NCBI GenBank assembly: GCA_022640915.1
Contig: JALCCT010000008.1
Coordinates: forward strand, 1 to 64,000
Direction: 5' to 3'
DNA: 64,000 nt
DNA from: Bifidobacterium sp.
Lineage (GTDB): Bacteria > Actinomycetota > Actinomycetes > Actinomycetales > Bifidobacteriaceae
Part shown: one piece after another, positions 44,789-54,716 of the stretch
Layout: every line of letters begins with the position of its first letter
Position numbering within the stretch: the first letter of the stretch is position 1
Program-made: the position numbers and the translations under genes
Notes under the pieces: generated by a model
The model's input: only the letters and a program-made list of their open reading frames with translations
Databases searched by the model: none
Told to the model about the DNA's origin: nothing

Positions 44789-47047
44789 TCAGTGTTCTGG
44801 CTCCAAGAATACCGCGCCCAGCGCCGGAATGGTGAGTTTCGCCGACCAGCCGCGTGAATGATACTCGCCTGGTTGCGCCTTGAAGCTGCCGTTATGGATG
44901 TCTGAACCGCCATATTGTACCGCGTCGGTGGTCAGCGTTTCATGCCAACGCCCGCCTTGCGGCAGAGGTACCTGATAGCCCTGCCATGCTTGGCCGGAGA
45001 AGTTCACGACGACCACCATGTGTTCGCCCTGCGAGCCGACGCGCATGAAGCTGAGCACGTTGTGGTCGGCGTCGTCGCTGGTGAGCCATTGGAAGCCGTC
45101 CGGGGTGAAGTCTTGACTCCAGAGCGCGGGGGAGCGCCTGTACAGCACGTTCAAGTCGGCGACCAGCCGCTGCACGCCGCGATGCTCCTGCCAATCGAGC
45201 GAGTTCCAATCGAGCGAGCCTTCTTGACTCCACTCACCGAATTGCGCAATCTCATTGCCCATGAAGGTCAAGTTCTTGCCCGGATGCGCCCACTGATAGG
45301 CGAAGAGGGCGCGCACGCCCGCATATCGCTGCCATTGGTCGCCTGGCATCTTGCCATAGAGCGATCCCTTACCGTAGACGACTTCGTCGTGGCTGATCGG
45401 CAGTACATAATGCTCCGAGTAGGCATAGACCATGGAGAAGGTGATTTCGCCGTGATGCCAGCGCCGGTTGATCGGCTCCTCGTGAAGGTACTGCAGTGTG
45501 TCGTGCATCCAGCCCATATTCCATTTGAGGCCGAATCCCAGCCCGCCTGCGTCCGTCGGCGCCGTGATGCCAGGGTAGGCAGTGGATTCCTCGGCGATCA
45601 TCATGATGCCGGGGTTATTCTTGTAGGCCGTGGCGTTGGCTTCCTTGAGGAAGTCGATGGCTTCGAGGTTCTCGCGCCCGCCGTAGATGTTCGGACGCCA
45701 CTGACCGTCCTTGCGGCTGTAGTCGAGATAGAGCATCGAGGAGACAGCGTCCACACGCAGTGCGTCGATATGGTATTCGTCCAGCCAGAAGCAGGCGTTG
45801 GACACCAGGAAATTGCGCACCTCGCGGCGACCGAAGTTGAACACGTAGGTGCCCCAGTCGGGATGTTCGCCGCGCAGCGGGTCGGGATCCTCGTACAGCG
45901 CCGTGCCATCGAAGCGGCCTAGCGCGAAACTGTCTTTGGGGAAGTGGGCCGGTACCCAGTCCATGATGACGCCAATGCCAGCCTCGTGCAGCTTGTCGAC
46001 GAGGTATTTGAAGTCATCGGGACTGCCCATGCGTGAATCGACCGCATAATACCCGGTGACCTGGTAGCCCCATGAGCCAGCGAAAGGATGCTCGGCCAGC
46101 GGCATGAACTCCACATGCGTGAAACCCTCCTGGCGCACATAATCAGTCAATCGGTCGGCCAGTGCTCGGTAGGTTGTCAGCGTCCGGTCCCAGCTCATGG
46201 CGTGCACTTCGTAGATGCTCACTGGGCCATCGTGTGGGTTGGTGACGCGGCGGTGTGCCATCCAGGTTCCGTCATGCCAGTCGTGCGTCGATTCGACCAC
46301 GACCGAGGCCGTGCTCGGCGGCAGCTCGTGGAAGCGCTCCATCGGATCGGCTTTCATGATCCAGTCTCCATTGGCGGCGAGAATTTCATATTTGTATATG
46401 TCGCCGGCTTGCACGCCGGGCACGAACAGCTCCCAGATGCCCGAGGAGCCCAGCTCACGCATGGCGTGGCGGCGGCTGTCCCACGAGTTGAAGTCACCCG
46501 CGACGCGTACGGCCCTGGCGTTGGGCGCCCAAACACTGAATGCAGTGCCGACGAGCGGCTGACCAGGCGTACCATCGGCTGCGCCCATCGGATCGTTGAA
46601 GCGATGCACATGTGCACCCAGCGCCTCCCACAGGCGCTCATGGCGACCTTCACCGAACAGATAGATATCCGTCTCTCCAAGCATCGGCAGGTATCGGTAC
46701 GGGTCATCTTCCACGCTCGTGGAGCCATCGGGCCATGTAGTGCGCACGCGGTAGTCGGGCACTGACCATGCGCCGCCCGCGTCGGCCTGTGCTGCAGCCA
46801 CGGCCACGAACACGCCGTTGTGCTCATGGCGTGCCGGAACCTCGCCGCTCTGAGTCAGTATCGTCACCGATTTCGCCATGGGTCGCAGGACCCGAAACGT
46901 GACTGTACCCGCCTGCGCGCCAGCGCCCAAGTGTCCGCCGAGCACCGTATGGGGGTCGTAGTAGTTCGCGTTGCTCACACTGTCGAGCACGCCGGGGTCA
47001 GCGATCATCGCCGCGACATCGTCATTGATAATCGGTTCTATAGCCAT
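44789..47047 (-). CDS. glgB: 1,4-alpha-glucan branching enzyme
   Basis: A 752-residue GH13 enzyme making alpha-1,6 branches in glycogen. N-terminal carbohydrate-binding domains occupy ~1-230 ([20 protein letters not shown]); the catalytic barrel has [29 protein letters not shown] strand, the nucleophile strand [18 protein letters not shown], the acid/base [12 protein letters not shown], and [23 protein letters not shown] 47047 begins MAIEPIIND, with no strong ribosome binding site. Same strand and close spacing to a two-component system suggests regulation of, or co-expression with, storage-glucan metabolism. Confidence 0.95.
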   Translation of the reverse strand: MAIEPIINDDVAAMIADPGVLDSVSNANYYDPHTVLGGHLGAGAQAGTVTFRVLRPMAKSVTILTQSGEVPARHEHNGVFVAVAAAQADAGGAWSVPDYRVRTTWPDGSTSVEDDPYRYLPMLGETDIYLFGEGRHERLWEALGAHVHRFNDPMGAADGTPGQPLVGTAFSVWAPNARAVRVAGDFNSWDSRRHAMRELGSSGIWELFVPGVQAGDIYKYEILAANGDWIMKADPMERFHELPPSTASVVVESTHDWHDGTWMAHRRVTNPHDGPVSIYEVHAMSWDRTLTTYRALADRLTDYVRQEGFTHVEFMPLAEHPFAGSWGYQVTGYYAVDSRMGSPDDFKYLVDKLHEAGIGVIMDWVPAHFPKDSFALGRFDGTALYEDPDPLRGEHPDWGTYVFNFGRREVRNFLVSNACFWLDEYHIDALRVDAVSSMLYLDYSRKDGQWRPNIYGGRENLEAIDFLKEANATAYKNNPGIMMIAEESTAYPGITAPTDAGGLGFGLKWNMGWMHDTLQYLHEEPINRRWHHGEITFSMVYAYSEHYVLPISHDEVVYGKGSLYGKMPGDQWQRYAGVRALFAYQWAHPGKNLTFMGNEIAQFGEWSQEGSLDWNSLDWQEHRGVQRLVADLNVLYRRSPALWSQDFTPDGFQWLTSDDADHNVLSFMRVGSQGEHMVVVVNFSGQAWQGYQVPLPQGGRWHETLTTDAVQYGGSDIHNGSFKAQPGEYHSRGWSAKLTIPALGAVFLEPEH

Positions 47048-47202
47048 GTTCAAAGCATAGACACGATCGGGAACCAACACGGCCACTGTGTCGCACGATC
47101 GCTGATATCTATGCATGAAAACGCATGCATGCAAGCCCTGAGCTAAGTCCGGCCCATATGGCAGTATTACCAAAGGTTTATTGCTGTTTTCACGGAGGGT
47201 TC

Positions 47203-47799
47203 ATGGGGTATAAGGTCGGCGATATGGTCGTCTATCCGCGTCACGGCGCTGCGAAGGTCGAAGCCATCAGCGAACGCACGGTGAAAGGTGTAACCCGTGA
47301 GTACCTGCAGCTGTCCGTGCTTTCATCCGACGGGCTGGTCATCAATGTGCCGGTTGAGAACGCTAAAAAGGTCGGTGTGCGCGACATCGTCGACGCGAAC
47401 GAGGTCGCCAAGGTCTTCGAGATCCTGCGCACCCCGATCGTTGAAAAGGAAATGAACTGGTCGCGCCGCTACAAGCTCAATGTCGAGAAGATCGCGACTG
47501 GCGAGGTTAACAAGATCGCCGAAGTGGTGCGCGATTTGGCGCAGCGCGACGTGGATGAGCACGGTTTGTCCGCCGGCGAGAAGCGTATGCTAATTCGCGC
47601 CCGCAATATCCTCACTTCCGAGATCGCACTGTCCGAGAAGATCGACGAGGACGAGGCGCAGCGTTTGCTCGACGTGAACTTGGGTTGCGCCGATCCTGAG
47701 TCTGGTGATGAGAAGCACCATACTAAGTCTCCCGAGGAGCCGGCTGCTGAGACTCTGGTGCGTTTGGAACGCGAAAGCAAAAAGGCGAAAAAGAAGTAG
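47203..47799 (+). CDS. carD: CarD family RNA polymerase-binding regulator
   Basis: A 198-residue transcription factor that stabilises open promoter complexes. The N-terminal RNA polymerase-interacting domain begins MGYKVGDMVVYPRHGAAKV; the helical C-terminal DNA-binding domain holds the NWSRRYKLNVEKIATGEVNKIAEVVRDL-type helix with conserved Trp and AGEKRMLIRARNILTSEIAL. GGAGGG precedes ATG 47203; an ORF start at 47125 would add 26 unconserved residues. The last ~40 residues are charged and variable. It is divergent from glgB and convergent with the ABC permease. Confidence 0.94.
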   Translation: MGYKVGDMVVYPRHGAAKVEAISERTVKGVTREYLQLSVLSSDGLVINVPVENAKKVGVRDIVDANEVAKVFEILRTPIVEKEMNWSRRYKLNVEKIATGEVNKIAEVVRDLAQRDVDEHGLSAGEKRMLIRARNILTSEIALSEKIDEDEAQRLLDVNLGCADPESGDEKHHTKSPEEPAAETLVRLERESKKAKKK

Positions 47800-47809
47800 C
47801 CGATTCATA

Positions 47810-47834
47810 TCCCTCGGGCTCAGTGCTTGAGGGA
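47810..47834. terminator. Small hairpin between carD and the ABC permease
   Basis: TCCCTC at 47810-47815 pairs with GAGGGA at 47829-47834, overlapping the permease 3' end. It could end both convergent genes; no U-run. Confidence 0.35.
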
Positions 47835-48653
47835 GGCACCCAATCTGGCTGCTGCCCAAAGCAGGGTGGAAATGGTCACGATGATGAAGCTCGGGGGAGC
47901 GGGGAACATCGCTGAAATTACCAGTCCGCTCCAGATTGCGAATAGGCATAGCACCCCGGAAAGTGCCATCGCCCGCAGCGGCGAGGCCACGAGGATGTTA
48001 GCCGTGGCGGCTGGGGTAATGACCAGCGCAAAGATCAGCAGCGTGCCGACTGCAGGGACTGCAATGGTAATGACACCGGCCATGATCGTCATGAACGCGA
48101 GATTCATCATGCCGATCGGCACGCCTTTGGCTTGGGCTACCTGCTCGTCCAAGGCACTGAACAGCAACGGGCGGTAGATGACAGAGAGTACCGCGACCAG
48201 TAGCACATCGAACAGTGCGAAACCGATGATTTGATCGCTCGTTATTGTCAGGATCGAGCCGAAGAGGATTGACTGCATCTGTTGCGAGGCCGAGGTGGAG
48301 AGCCTGGCGAAGAACAGGCCTAGACCGGTCGCGAAGGCGAGCACTGTTCCCGTCGCGATTTCGCGCTGAGAGGCGCGTTTGCCCAGTGCCCCGATCACAA
48401 TGGCTCCGCCTAGAGCGAACACGCCGAGCCCGAGTGCTACCGGCAGACCGAGCAGCACAGCCCCTGTAGCGCCGGGCAAACCGATGTGGGCCAAAGCGTG
48501 CGCTGCGAACGTGCAGTGGCGGGCGATAGTGAAGTAACCCATGATCCCGGCGGCTAGGGCGATGCACAGCCCGGCGAGGAACGCATTCTTCATGAACGGT
48601 GTGCCGAGCGTCTCCAGCCAGGCCGGATCGAAGGAGAACCCTGTTGCTGTCAT
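47820..48653 (-). CDS. Metal-type ABC transporter permease (ZnuB/MntB family)
   Basis: A 277-residue integral membrane protein with about eight membrane segments. Typical family parts: MKNAFLAGLCIALAAGIMGYF, the HALAHIGLPGATGAVLLGL motif near residue 53, and VGTLLIFALVITPAATA near 205. These permeases move Zn, Mn or Fe across the membrane. Its ATG overlaps the stop of the ATPase gene (ATGA), so the two are translationally coupled. Confidence 0.92.
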   Translation of the reverse strand: MTATGFSFDPAWLETLGTPFMKNAFLAGLCIALAAGIMGYFTIARHCTFAAHALAHIGLPGATGAVLLGLPVALGLGVFALGGAIVIGALGKRASQREIATGTVLAFATGLGLFFARLSTSASQQMQSILFGSILTITSDQIIGFALFDVLLVAVLSVIYRPLLFSALDEQVAQAKGVPIGMMNLAFMTIMAGVITIAVPAVGTLLIFALVITPAATANILVASPLRAMALSGVLCLFAIWSGLVISAMFPAPPSFIIVTISTLLWAAARLGASLKH

Positions 48654-49618
48654 GATACTTTTTCCTCTGTGCTTCTAGTGGCGCTGGGCGTAACGCCGCT
48701 CGTTGTGGTGCTGCTGTTTTCTGCGCCGCTGCCGCCATCTGCATTTGCACCAGGAGAATGATGATGGAAACGCGCGACTTCCTGCGGCGCATGGGTGTCG
48801 GCTTCGACTCCTTCGGGTTCATCGGCGCTAGGTGTAACGAACATATCGCCCTGCGGAGTGGTAACGACCTGAACGCTGGTGCCATATAGATGGGTGAGCA
48901 AATCCGCGTCGAGCACATCGTTCATCGCGGCGTAATGGGGATGTCCGTCGAGCAGATAGACAGCCCCGGTGAGGATCGGCAACAGCATGTTGAGATCATG
49001 CGCTACCACTTGGATGGTCATGCCCAGTTCCCGGTTGAGCTTAGCCAGCACGTGCACCGTTGCCCGCTGGCTTGCAAGATCGAGATTGGCCAGCGGTTCG
49101 TCGAGCATGAGCAGCTGCGGGTCGCAGACCAGCGCTTGAGCTATTGCCACACGCTGGCGCAGACCTCCGGAAAGCTGGGAAAGGCGATATTTCGCCTTAT
49201 CAGTGATGCCGGTGAACGTCATGGCTTCATGCGCCTTGGCACGCTGTGCCCGGGTGACCGGGTGGATACCGAAACGGGTTCCAGTCAACCCCAGCAGCAC
49301 CGACTGCTCAGCGGTGAGGTTCGAATCGATAGCGGTGGTGTAGCTTTGCGGCACATAGCCGATGCAATGGTTGAGCGAGCCGGCCGGCTTACCCAGCACG
49401 CTCAGGGATCCGCTGGCCAGCGGGATGAGCCCTAGTTCGGCGCTCATCATCGTGGTTTTTCCGGTGCCATTCGTGCCGACGATCGCCGTGACCGTGCCGC
49501 GCGGTATTGAGAAATTGCCATGCTGCCAGATGATGCGATCGCCACGCTTGACGGCGGCGTCTCGCAAGACAATCGCCGCGTCGTCTTGCGGGCTTGTAAC
49601 TGAAGTCTGTGCCTGCAT
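48650..49618 (-). CDS. Metal-type ABC transporter ATP-binding protein
   Basis: A 322-residue ABC ATPase. Walker A GTNGTGKTT near residue 46, signature LSGGLRQRVAIAQAL near 145, Walker B LLMLDEPLANLD, H-loop VVAHDL. Unusually it has a ~60-residue C-terminal extension with RFHHHSPG and a Ser/Thr-rich end. The histidines could bind metal; that is inference. ATG 49618 follows AGGAGGTGAG, an excellent ribosome binding site, so the ORF start at 49645 was rejected. Third partner is the permease just downstream. Confidence 0.92.
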   Translation of the reverse strand: MQAQTSVTSPQDDAAIVLRDAAVKRGDRIIWQHGNFSIPRGTVTAIVGTNGTGKTTMMSAELGLIPLASGSLSVLGKPAGSLNHCIGYVPQSYTTAIDSNLTAEQSVLLGLTGTRFGIHPVTRAQRAKAHEAMTFTGITDKAKYRLSQLSGGLRQRVAIAQALVCDPQLLMLDEPLANLDLASQRATVHVLAKLNRELGMTIQVVAHDLNMLLPILTGAVYLLDGHPHYAAMNDVLDADLLTHLYGTSVQVVTTPQGDMFVTPSADEPEGVEADTHAPQEVARFHHHSPGANADGGSGAENSSTTTSGVTPSATRSTEEKVS

Positions 49619-49695
49619 ACCACCCTCACCTCCTGTACCGCGCACGGTTTAGGGAACTCAATGCCATATAAACTATGGATTATCGCAAAGAAGGC

Positions 49696-49710
49696 TGACA
49701 ACCATTCTCA
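49696..49710 (-). promoter_or_regulatory. Zur-box-like 7-1-7 palindrome upstream of the ABC ATPase
   Basis: TGACAAC-C-ATTCTCA resembles the actinobacterial zinc regulator box (TGAAAAT-n-ATTTTCA): the outer TGA/TCA and most AAT/ATT positions agree. It sits 78 bases before the ATPase start, in the 145-base gap after the binding-protein gene. Confidence 0.35.
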
Positions 49711-49763
49711 ACTGGCTCGGACAAAGACGCCTGTATCGAGGCGGGTGCAGCGCCGAAACGAAC

Positions 49764-50918
49764 TTAGTGTTGAGACGAGCTAGACGGCCCGGTAGCCGAA
49801 GGAGACGGCGAACCTTGCGCCGGAGAACCCACGTCGCCAGGTTCGCCGGCATTCATGTCAGCGGCCATTGTCGTTGCGATCGATTTGATCAGCGCTGTGA
49901 TCCACTCGTCCAGCGTCGTATCGCCCTCAGGCATCGCCATAGGGACTTTGACGATGGGAACCGAGCCGTTTTTTGCCGACGCATACAGCAGGGAAAGCAT
50001 GTCGGCCTCGTCGGCTGGCGTAGCGCTGTCGCCTGTCGTGTCGGTTTCATTGTGTGCGCCGGCAGAGTCGGCGCCGGATTTGGCGTTGCCGGCGCTGTTC
50101 GTGTCCACAAGCAGCTTGACGGCTCCGCCTTCAAGTAGCTTGTGGAACTGCGCAACATCCGCAGCTGAAGGTGCCTGCTGGGCGAGCAGCGCCTGGGAGT
50201 AGCCCTGCGGAGTGGCATCCTTGAAACCCATATCGTCCATAAGATAAAATGCGGATGTACCGGTGGCTGCGTAGGGCGTGTTGGCGTAGTCGCCGGCGAA
50301 ATCCGCAAGCTCCTCGTCAATTTTGACTTCCTTGGCTCGCCATTCCTTGAGCCTAGCGGCGAAGGACTTTTTCTTCGACGGCAGTGCCTTGCTGAACGCC
50401 TCGGCAAGTTCGGAGGCCATGCCCAGTCGCGCGTCCTTGGATAGCCATAAGTGCGGGTTGTCGCCTTCCATGGCTCCGATCGTCTCGGCAGCGGAAACAA
50501 TGATTGTGCCCTTGGACAGATTTTTCGTGGTCCAGGTGTCGTAACCGGCACCATTGGTCACGACGATCGAAGCATGCTGCAGCCTCGCGGCGTCTGCCGA
50601 CTTTGGCTCGAAATCCTGCGCATCCTCATCGCTGGCCGGTGAAAGAATGGAATCGACAGCGACGTCATCTCCACCGATCTCCTTGGCCAAGGAGCCCCAT
50701 TGCCTGAGCGAGGCCACAACGGCGATGGGTCCGGTCGGGGCAGACGAGGTGGTTGGCCGCTTGGGATCGGGCGACGACATGTCGCAGGCCGCCACTGACA
50801 TGGTCATTCCTGCTGCGGCCGCAAGCGCGACGAACCGGCGCAGCATGGTGCGCCGCGATATGCTGCGCCGCAGCGACGTCGTGCAAGCCGTCATCAGATG
50901 CAGTGCCTTCCGTGTCAT
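49764..50918 (-). CDS. Metal-type ABC transporter substrate-binding lipoprotein (ZnuA/cluster A-I)
   Basis: A 384-residue exported lipoprotein. The N-terminal twin-basic signal (SRRTMLRRFVALAAAAG) ends in a lipobox-like SVAACDM, so the mature Cys is about residue 45. The binding domain shows VVASLRQWGSLAKEIGGD, SADAARLQHASIVVTNGAGYD, DNPHLWLSKDARLG with a probable metal histidine, and a final Ser/Pro-rich tail. It lacks the long His-rich loop of many zinc ZnuA proteins, so Mn or another metal is possible. AAGGAAGG precedes the ATG. First gene of the three-gene operon. Confidence 0.9.
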   Translation of the reverse strand: MTRKALHLMTACTTSLRRSISRRTMLRRFVALAAAAGMTMSVAACDMSSPDPKRPTTSSAPTGPIAVVASLRQWGSLAKEIGGDDVAVDSILSPASDEDAQDFEPKSADAARLQHASIVVTNGAGYDTWTTKNLSKGTIIVSAAETIGAMEGDNPHLWLSKDARLGMASELAEAFSKALPSKKKSFAARLKEWRAKEVKIDEELADFAGDYANTPYAATGTSAFYLMDDMGFKDATPQGYSQALLAQQAPSAADVAQFHKLLEGGAVKLLVDTNSAGNAKSGADSAGAHNETDTTGDSATPADEADMLSLLYASAKNGSVPIVKVPMAMPEGDTTLDEWITALIKSIATTMAADMNAGEPGDVGSPAQGSPSPSATGPSSSSQH

Positions 50919-51058
50919 AGCAGCCTTCCTTGCCTTGGCTTCCCATCATACTTGGCAAGCGCGATTGTACTGGTACTGAGAACTCGACCTGGCGCGGCGT
51001 GCCCGGCCTGCTTTGGATGTGCCGCCCGAAAGAGGCGGCTGCGGCAACCGACGGCACC

Positions 51059-51076
51059 TAACGGTAATCTACGTTA
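51059..51076. promoter_or_regulatory. TAACG / CGTTA palindrome shared with the trhA operator
   Basis: TAACGGTAATCTACGTTA lies in the divergent gap between the ABC binding-protein gene and folD. Its GTAATCTACGTTA core matches GTAACCTACGTTA inside the trhA palindrome with one difference, so one regulator might bind both. The distance is ~140 bases to either gene. Confidence 0.35.
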
Positions 51077-51216
51077 CACAGCTTGCAATGGTCAGGTGGC
51101 AGTATAGCTGCAATGGCAGCATGACAGCGCGGCAGAATGATTGTGCCGGGCTATGGTGGTCTGAATAATACTGTGATTGGGTGGCACTACAGCTGAGCGG
51201 CATGGAAAGGATGGCT

Positions 51217-52107
51217 ATGGCCTTACGACTTGACGGGAAAGCTGCTGCGGCCGACATCAAGGCCGACTTGGCGGCTAGGGTGCGAAAACTGGCGAACCGG
51301 GGAGTTGAACCTGGTCTGGGAACGCTGTTGGTGGGTAGGGATCCCGCCTCGGCCAAATACGTGGCAGGTAAGCACGCCGACTGTGCCGAGGTGGGCGTCC
51401 GCTCGATTCGGCGCGAACTGCCCGCCGATGCCAGCGAAGCCCAGATCATCGAGGCCGTGCGTTCGCTTAACGACGATCCGCAGTGCACCGGGTTCATCGT
51501 GCAGCTGCCCTTGCCCAAGGGCGTCGATCACAACGCCGTTATTGACGCCATCGACCCTGCCAAAGACGTCGATGGGATGCATCCGTACAATCTCGGCCAA
51601 CTGGTGATGCGCGTCGGTGGGCCGATTGCCACTGTGCTGCCGTGCACACCGCGCGGCATACTCGCTCTGCTCGATCGCTACGGCATTGAGCTTGCGGGCA
51701 AAGACGTGTGTGTGATCGGGCGTGGCATCACTATCGGGCGCACGGTTCCGCTGCTCCTGGCGCGCAGGGGAGTCGACGCGACTGTCACGGCCTGCCATAC
51801 CGGTACTCGTGACGTGCATGGGCATATGCGCCGCGCTGATGTCATCATCGCAGCCGCCGGCCAGCCTGGCTTTGTGCGTCCTGAGGATGTCAAGCCCGGC
51901 GCGGTGCTCGTTGATGTGGGCGTCTCGCGGGTGCGTGACGAGGGCACTGGCCAGTACCGCATCAGAGGTGACGTCGACAAGGCCTGTTATGAACGCGCAG
52001 GCGCATATACGCCCAACCCCGGTGGGGTAGGGCCGATGACCCGTGCAATGCTGCTGAGCAATGTCGTAGAGATAGCTGAGCGAAATGCCTCGTTGCATGG
52101 CGTATGA
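51217..52107 (+). CDS. folD: Bifunctional methylene-THF dehydrogenase / methenyl-THF cyclohydrolase
   Basis: A 296-residue cytoplasmic enzyme interconverting one-carbon folates. Active-site parts: the Tyr/Lys region [67 protein letters not shown], the nucleotide-binding [16 protein letters not shown] and the end [24 protein letters not shown] 51217 is chosen because AAAGGA is ~7 bases upstream; ATG 51211 is also possible. Length is normal for the family. Confidence 0.95.
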   Translation: MALRLDGKAAAADIKADLAARVRKLANRGVEPGLGTLLVGRDPASAKYVAGKHADCAEVGVRSIRRELPADASEAQIIEAVRSLNDDPQCTGFIVQLPLPKGVDHNAVIDAIDPAKDVDGMHPYNLGQLVMRVGGPIATVLPCTPRGILALLDRYGIELAGKDVCVIGRGITIGRTVPLLLARRGVDATVTACHTGTRDVHGHMRRADVIIAAAGQPGFVRPEDVKPGAVLVDVGVSRVRDEGTGQYRIRGDVDKACYERAGAYTPNPGGVGPMTRAMLLSNVVEIAERNASLHGV

Positions 52108-52342
52108 TTCGTCTGCGGCGCTGTCCCTGAGGCATTGTGCCGCGGTCCATGTTGTGCGGCGCAGCTCGGCAGCGCGCGACACGCCGTGTGAAGTCGCAGG
52201 GCTCATGGCAAGACACGCCCGGAATGCACACGCTGCTTTGGATATGGCTTCTTGTATCCTGAAACGCGTATGTGCCTGCAAGGGCGCTGATAACTGAATA
52301 TCGTAATATTCATCCACTAGCAAACAGAAACCACTTATTTTA

Positions 52343-53839
52343 ATGGCAGAGAACAATACGGAAGTCACCAAGGTCGCGATCAACGACATCGGCACCGAAG
52401 AGGACTTCATCAAGGCAGTCGATTCCACCATCAAGAACTTCGATGATGGCGATCTGGTCGAGGGAACCGTCGTCAAGGTCGATCATGACGAAGTGCTGCT
52501 CGACATCGGCTACAAGACCGAGGGCGTCATCCCCTCCCGCGAGCTTTCCATCAAGAAGGACGTCAAGCCCGAAGAGGTCGTTGCAGTCGGCGATTCGATC
52601 GAGGCTCTCGTCGTCACTAAAGAGGACAAGGAAGGCCGTCTGATCCTGTCCAAGAAACGTGCGCAGTATGAGCGTGCTTGGGGCGACATCGAAACCATCA
52701 AGGATGCCGATGGCGTCGTTGAGGGCACGGTCATCGAAGCCGTCAAGGGCGGCCTCATTGTCGATATCGGTCTGCGCGGCTTCCTGCCCGCGTCGCTGGT
52801 CGAAATGCGTCGCGTGCGCGATCTGACACCGTATATTGGTCAGAAGATCAAGGCCAAGATCCTCGAGCTCGATAAGAACCGCAACAATGTGGTGCTCTCC
52901 CGGCGCCAGTATCTCGAGGAGACCCAGTCCGAGGTGCGCGAGACCTTCCTCTCGCAGCTCAAGAAGGGCCAGATCCGCGAGGGCGTCGTGTCTTCCATCG
53001 TCAACTTCGGCGCATTTGTCGATCTGGGTGGCGTAGACGGTCTGATCCACGTCTCCGAGCTGTCTTGGAAGCATATTGATCATCCGTCCGAGGTTGTCAA
53101 GGTTGGTGACAAGGTCACCGTTGAGGTGCTGGACGTTGATCTCGACCGCGAACGCATCTCCTTGTCTCTCAAGGCAACGCAGGAAGATCCTTGGCAGCGC
53201 TTCGCACGTACTCATGTCCCCGGTCAAATCGTCAAGGGCAAGGTCACCAAGATTGTGCAGTTTGGCGTGTTTGTGTCCGTTGAGGACGGCATCGAGGGAC
53301 TGGTGCACATCTCCGAGCTTGCCAACCGGCATGTGGACAATCCAGAGACGGTCGTCAAGCCGAACGAAGAAGTGTTCGTCAAGGTGATCGACGTCGATTT
53401 GGATCGTCGCCGCATTTCCCTGTCGCTCAAACAGGCCAATGACTCCGTTGACGCCAGCTCTGAGGACTTCGATCCTGCACTCTACGGCATGCCTGCAGAG
53501 TACGACGAGGAGGGCAACTACAAGTACCCCGAAGGCTTCGACCCGGCAACCAACGAGTGGATCGCTGGCTACGAGAAGCAGCGCGAAGAGTGGGAGTCGC
53601 AGTACGCGGCCGCCCACGATCTGTGGGAGCAGCACAAGGAGTTTGTCGCCAAGGAGAGCGAGAACGCCGCCGCTTCGGCCGCCGAAGACGGCCAGGGCTC
53701 ACGTCAGGAGCGTTCCGACGCTGCCGCCACTGGTTCGGAGACTTCGACCTATTCCTCCACGGATGCGAATGAAGGCACGCTGGCTGGTTCCGATCAGCTC
53801 GCCGCGCTTCGTGAGCAGCTGCTGAGCGAGAAGAATTGA
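52343..53839 (+). CDS. rpsA: 30S ribosomal protein S1
   Basis: A 498-residue RNA-binding protein with four S1 domains (about residues 33-100, 118-185, 203-272, 290-358) showing repeats such as GDLVEGTVVKV, VEGTVIEAV, REGVVSSIVNFGAFVDLGG and VKGKVTKIVQFGVFVSVED. The C-terminal ~130 residues are acidic, charged and low-complexity, including YDEEGNYKYPEGFDP, as in actinobacterial S1. The ATG has no strong Shine-Dalgarno, which is common for S1 mRNAs. Followed by a 20-bp perfect hairpin. Confidence 0.95.
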   Translation: MAENNTEVTKVAINDIGTEEDFIKAVDSTIKNFDDGDLVEGTVVKVDHDEVLLDIGYKTEGVIPSRELSIKKDVKPEEVVAVGDSIEALVVTKEDKEGRLILSKKRAQYERAWGDIETIKDADGVVEGTVIEAVKGGLIVDIGLRGFLPASLVEMRRVRDLTPYIGQKIKAKILELDKNRNNVVLSRRQYLEETQSEVRETFLSQLKKGQIREGVVSSIVNFGAFVDLGGVDGLIHVSELSWKHIDHPSEVVKVGDKVTVEVLDVDLDRERISLSLKATQEDPWQRFARTHVPGQIVKGKVTKIVQFGVFVSVEDGIEGLVHISELANRHVDNPETVVKPNEEVFVKVIDVDLDRRRISLSLKQANDSVDASSEDFDPALYGMPAEYDEEGNYKYPEGFDPATNEWIAGYEKQREEWESQYAAAHDLWEQHKEFVAKESENAAASAAEDGQGSRQERSDAAATGSETSTYSSTDANEGTLAGSDQLAALREQLLSEKN

Positions 53840-53860
53840 GACATTAGTCTCGGCTGAATT

Positions 53861-53900
53861 CAGTGAAGCCCGGCTCCCCTAGGGGAGCCGGGCTTCACTG
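53861..53900. terminator. 20-bp perfect hairpin after rpsA
   Basis: CAGTGAAGCCCGGCTCCCCT at 53861-53880 is the exact reverse complement of 53881-53900, with no separate loop. It lies 22 bases after the rpsA stop. There is no U-run; it probably ends transcription of the ribosomal gene before coaE. Confidence 0.8.
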
Positions 53901-53961
53901 ATAGTCCCTGGTTTGCATTGTGTGTTGGCGCTATTGGATCTGCCCAGGCTACGATGGAAGG

Positions 53962-54654
53962 ATGTTGAGAATTGCACTGACCGGCGGCATTGCAGCCGGC
54001 AAAAGCACGGTGGCGCAGCATCTGAAAGCTCAGGGATTGACGCTTATCGATTATGATGCGCTGGCTCGGCAGGTCGTCGCTCCTGGCAGCGCTGGTCTGT
54101 GCGCCATCGTGCGGGAATTCGGTCCGCAGGCCATTGATGTCGACGGGAAACTTGATCGTGCCTGGCTGGCTGGGCAGGTCTTCGGTGAGCATGCTGCTCC
54201 CGGCGCGCGTGAGCGGCTCGGAGCGATTGAGCATCCGCTGATCTACGAGGCGGCCAAAGGTATCGAACAGTCGCTGGCGAACGAAAACAATGAAGGCGAT
54301 GATGCCGGATCAGGCGGTGCTGGGGTCAAGGGTGAGATTCGCGGCAATGACGCGGCCTTGCATGCCATCGTCGTCCACGATGTGCCGTTACTCGCTGAAG
54401 TGATTGGCACGATGCCGTTCTCTTTCGCCCACATCGTTTCGGTTGAAGCGCCCGAGGATGTGCGCATCGCCCGGATGATCGATGGGCGGGGTATGAGCCG
54501 TGCGCAGGCGATGGCCCGCATCCGGTATCAGTCCAGTGAAACGGAGCGCAGAGCATTGGCCGATGTAATCATCGACTCCACACAGCCTGTCGAACGAATG
54601 TTCGAATGTGTTGATACGCTGGTTGCGCAATGGCGGCATGAGCTTAGCTCGTAG
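53962..54654 (+). CDS. coaE: Dephospho-CoA kinase
   Basis: A 230-residue P-loop kinase for the last step of coenzyme A synthesis. Walker [15 protein letters not shown] at residues 7-20, [30 protein letters not shown] and [15 protein letters not shown] in the lid are all present. An insert of ~25 Gly/Asp/Asn-rich residues (about 116-140) interrupts the usual spacing and looks like low complexity. ATG 53962 is chosen; GGAAGG is very close to it. The order rpsA-coaE-uvrB is conserved in actinobacteria. Confidence 0.94.
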   Translation: MLRIALTGGIAAGKSTVAQHLKAQGLTLIDYDALARQVVAPGSAGLCAIVREFGPQAIDVDGKLDRAWLAGQVFGEHAAPGARERLGAIEHPLIYEAAKGIEQSLANENNEGDDAGSGGAGVKGEIRGNDAALHAIVVHDVPLLAEVIGTMPFSFAHIVSVEAPEDVRIARMIDGRGMSRAQAMARIRYQSSETERRALADVIIDSTQPVERMFECVDTLVAQWRHELSS

Positions 54655-54716
54655 CCGTAGCGTTGGGGGACGCCGTCCAGCGTGTGCAGCGGCGAATCTT
54701 AGGCGGTAAGGATCGG

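Noticed and set aside
52340..53635. 431-codon minus-strand ORF opposite rpsA
   Set aside because: Shadow of the S1 repeats; the Leu/Asp-rich repeats are complements of S1 codons.
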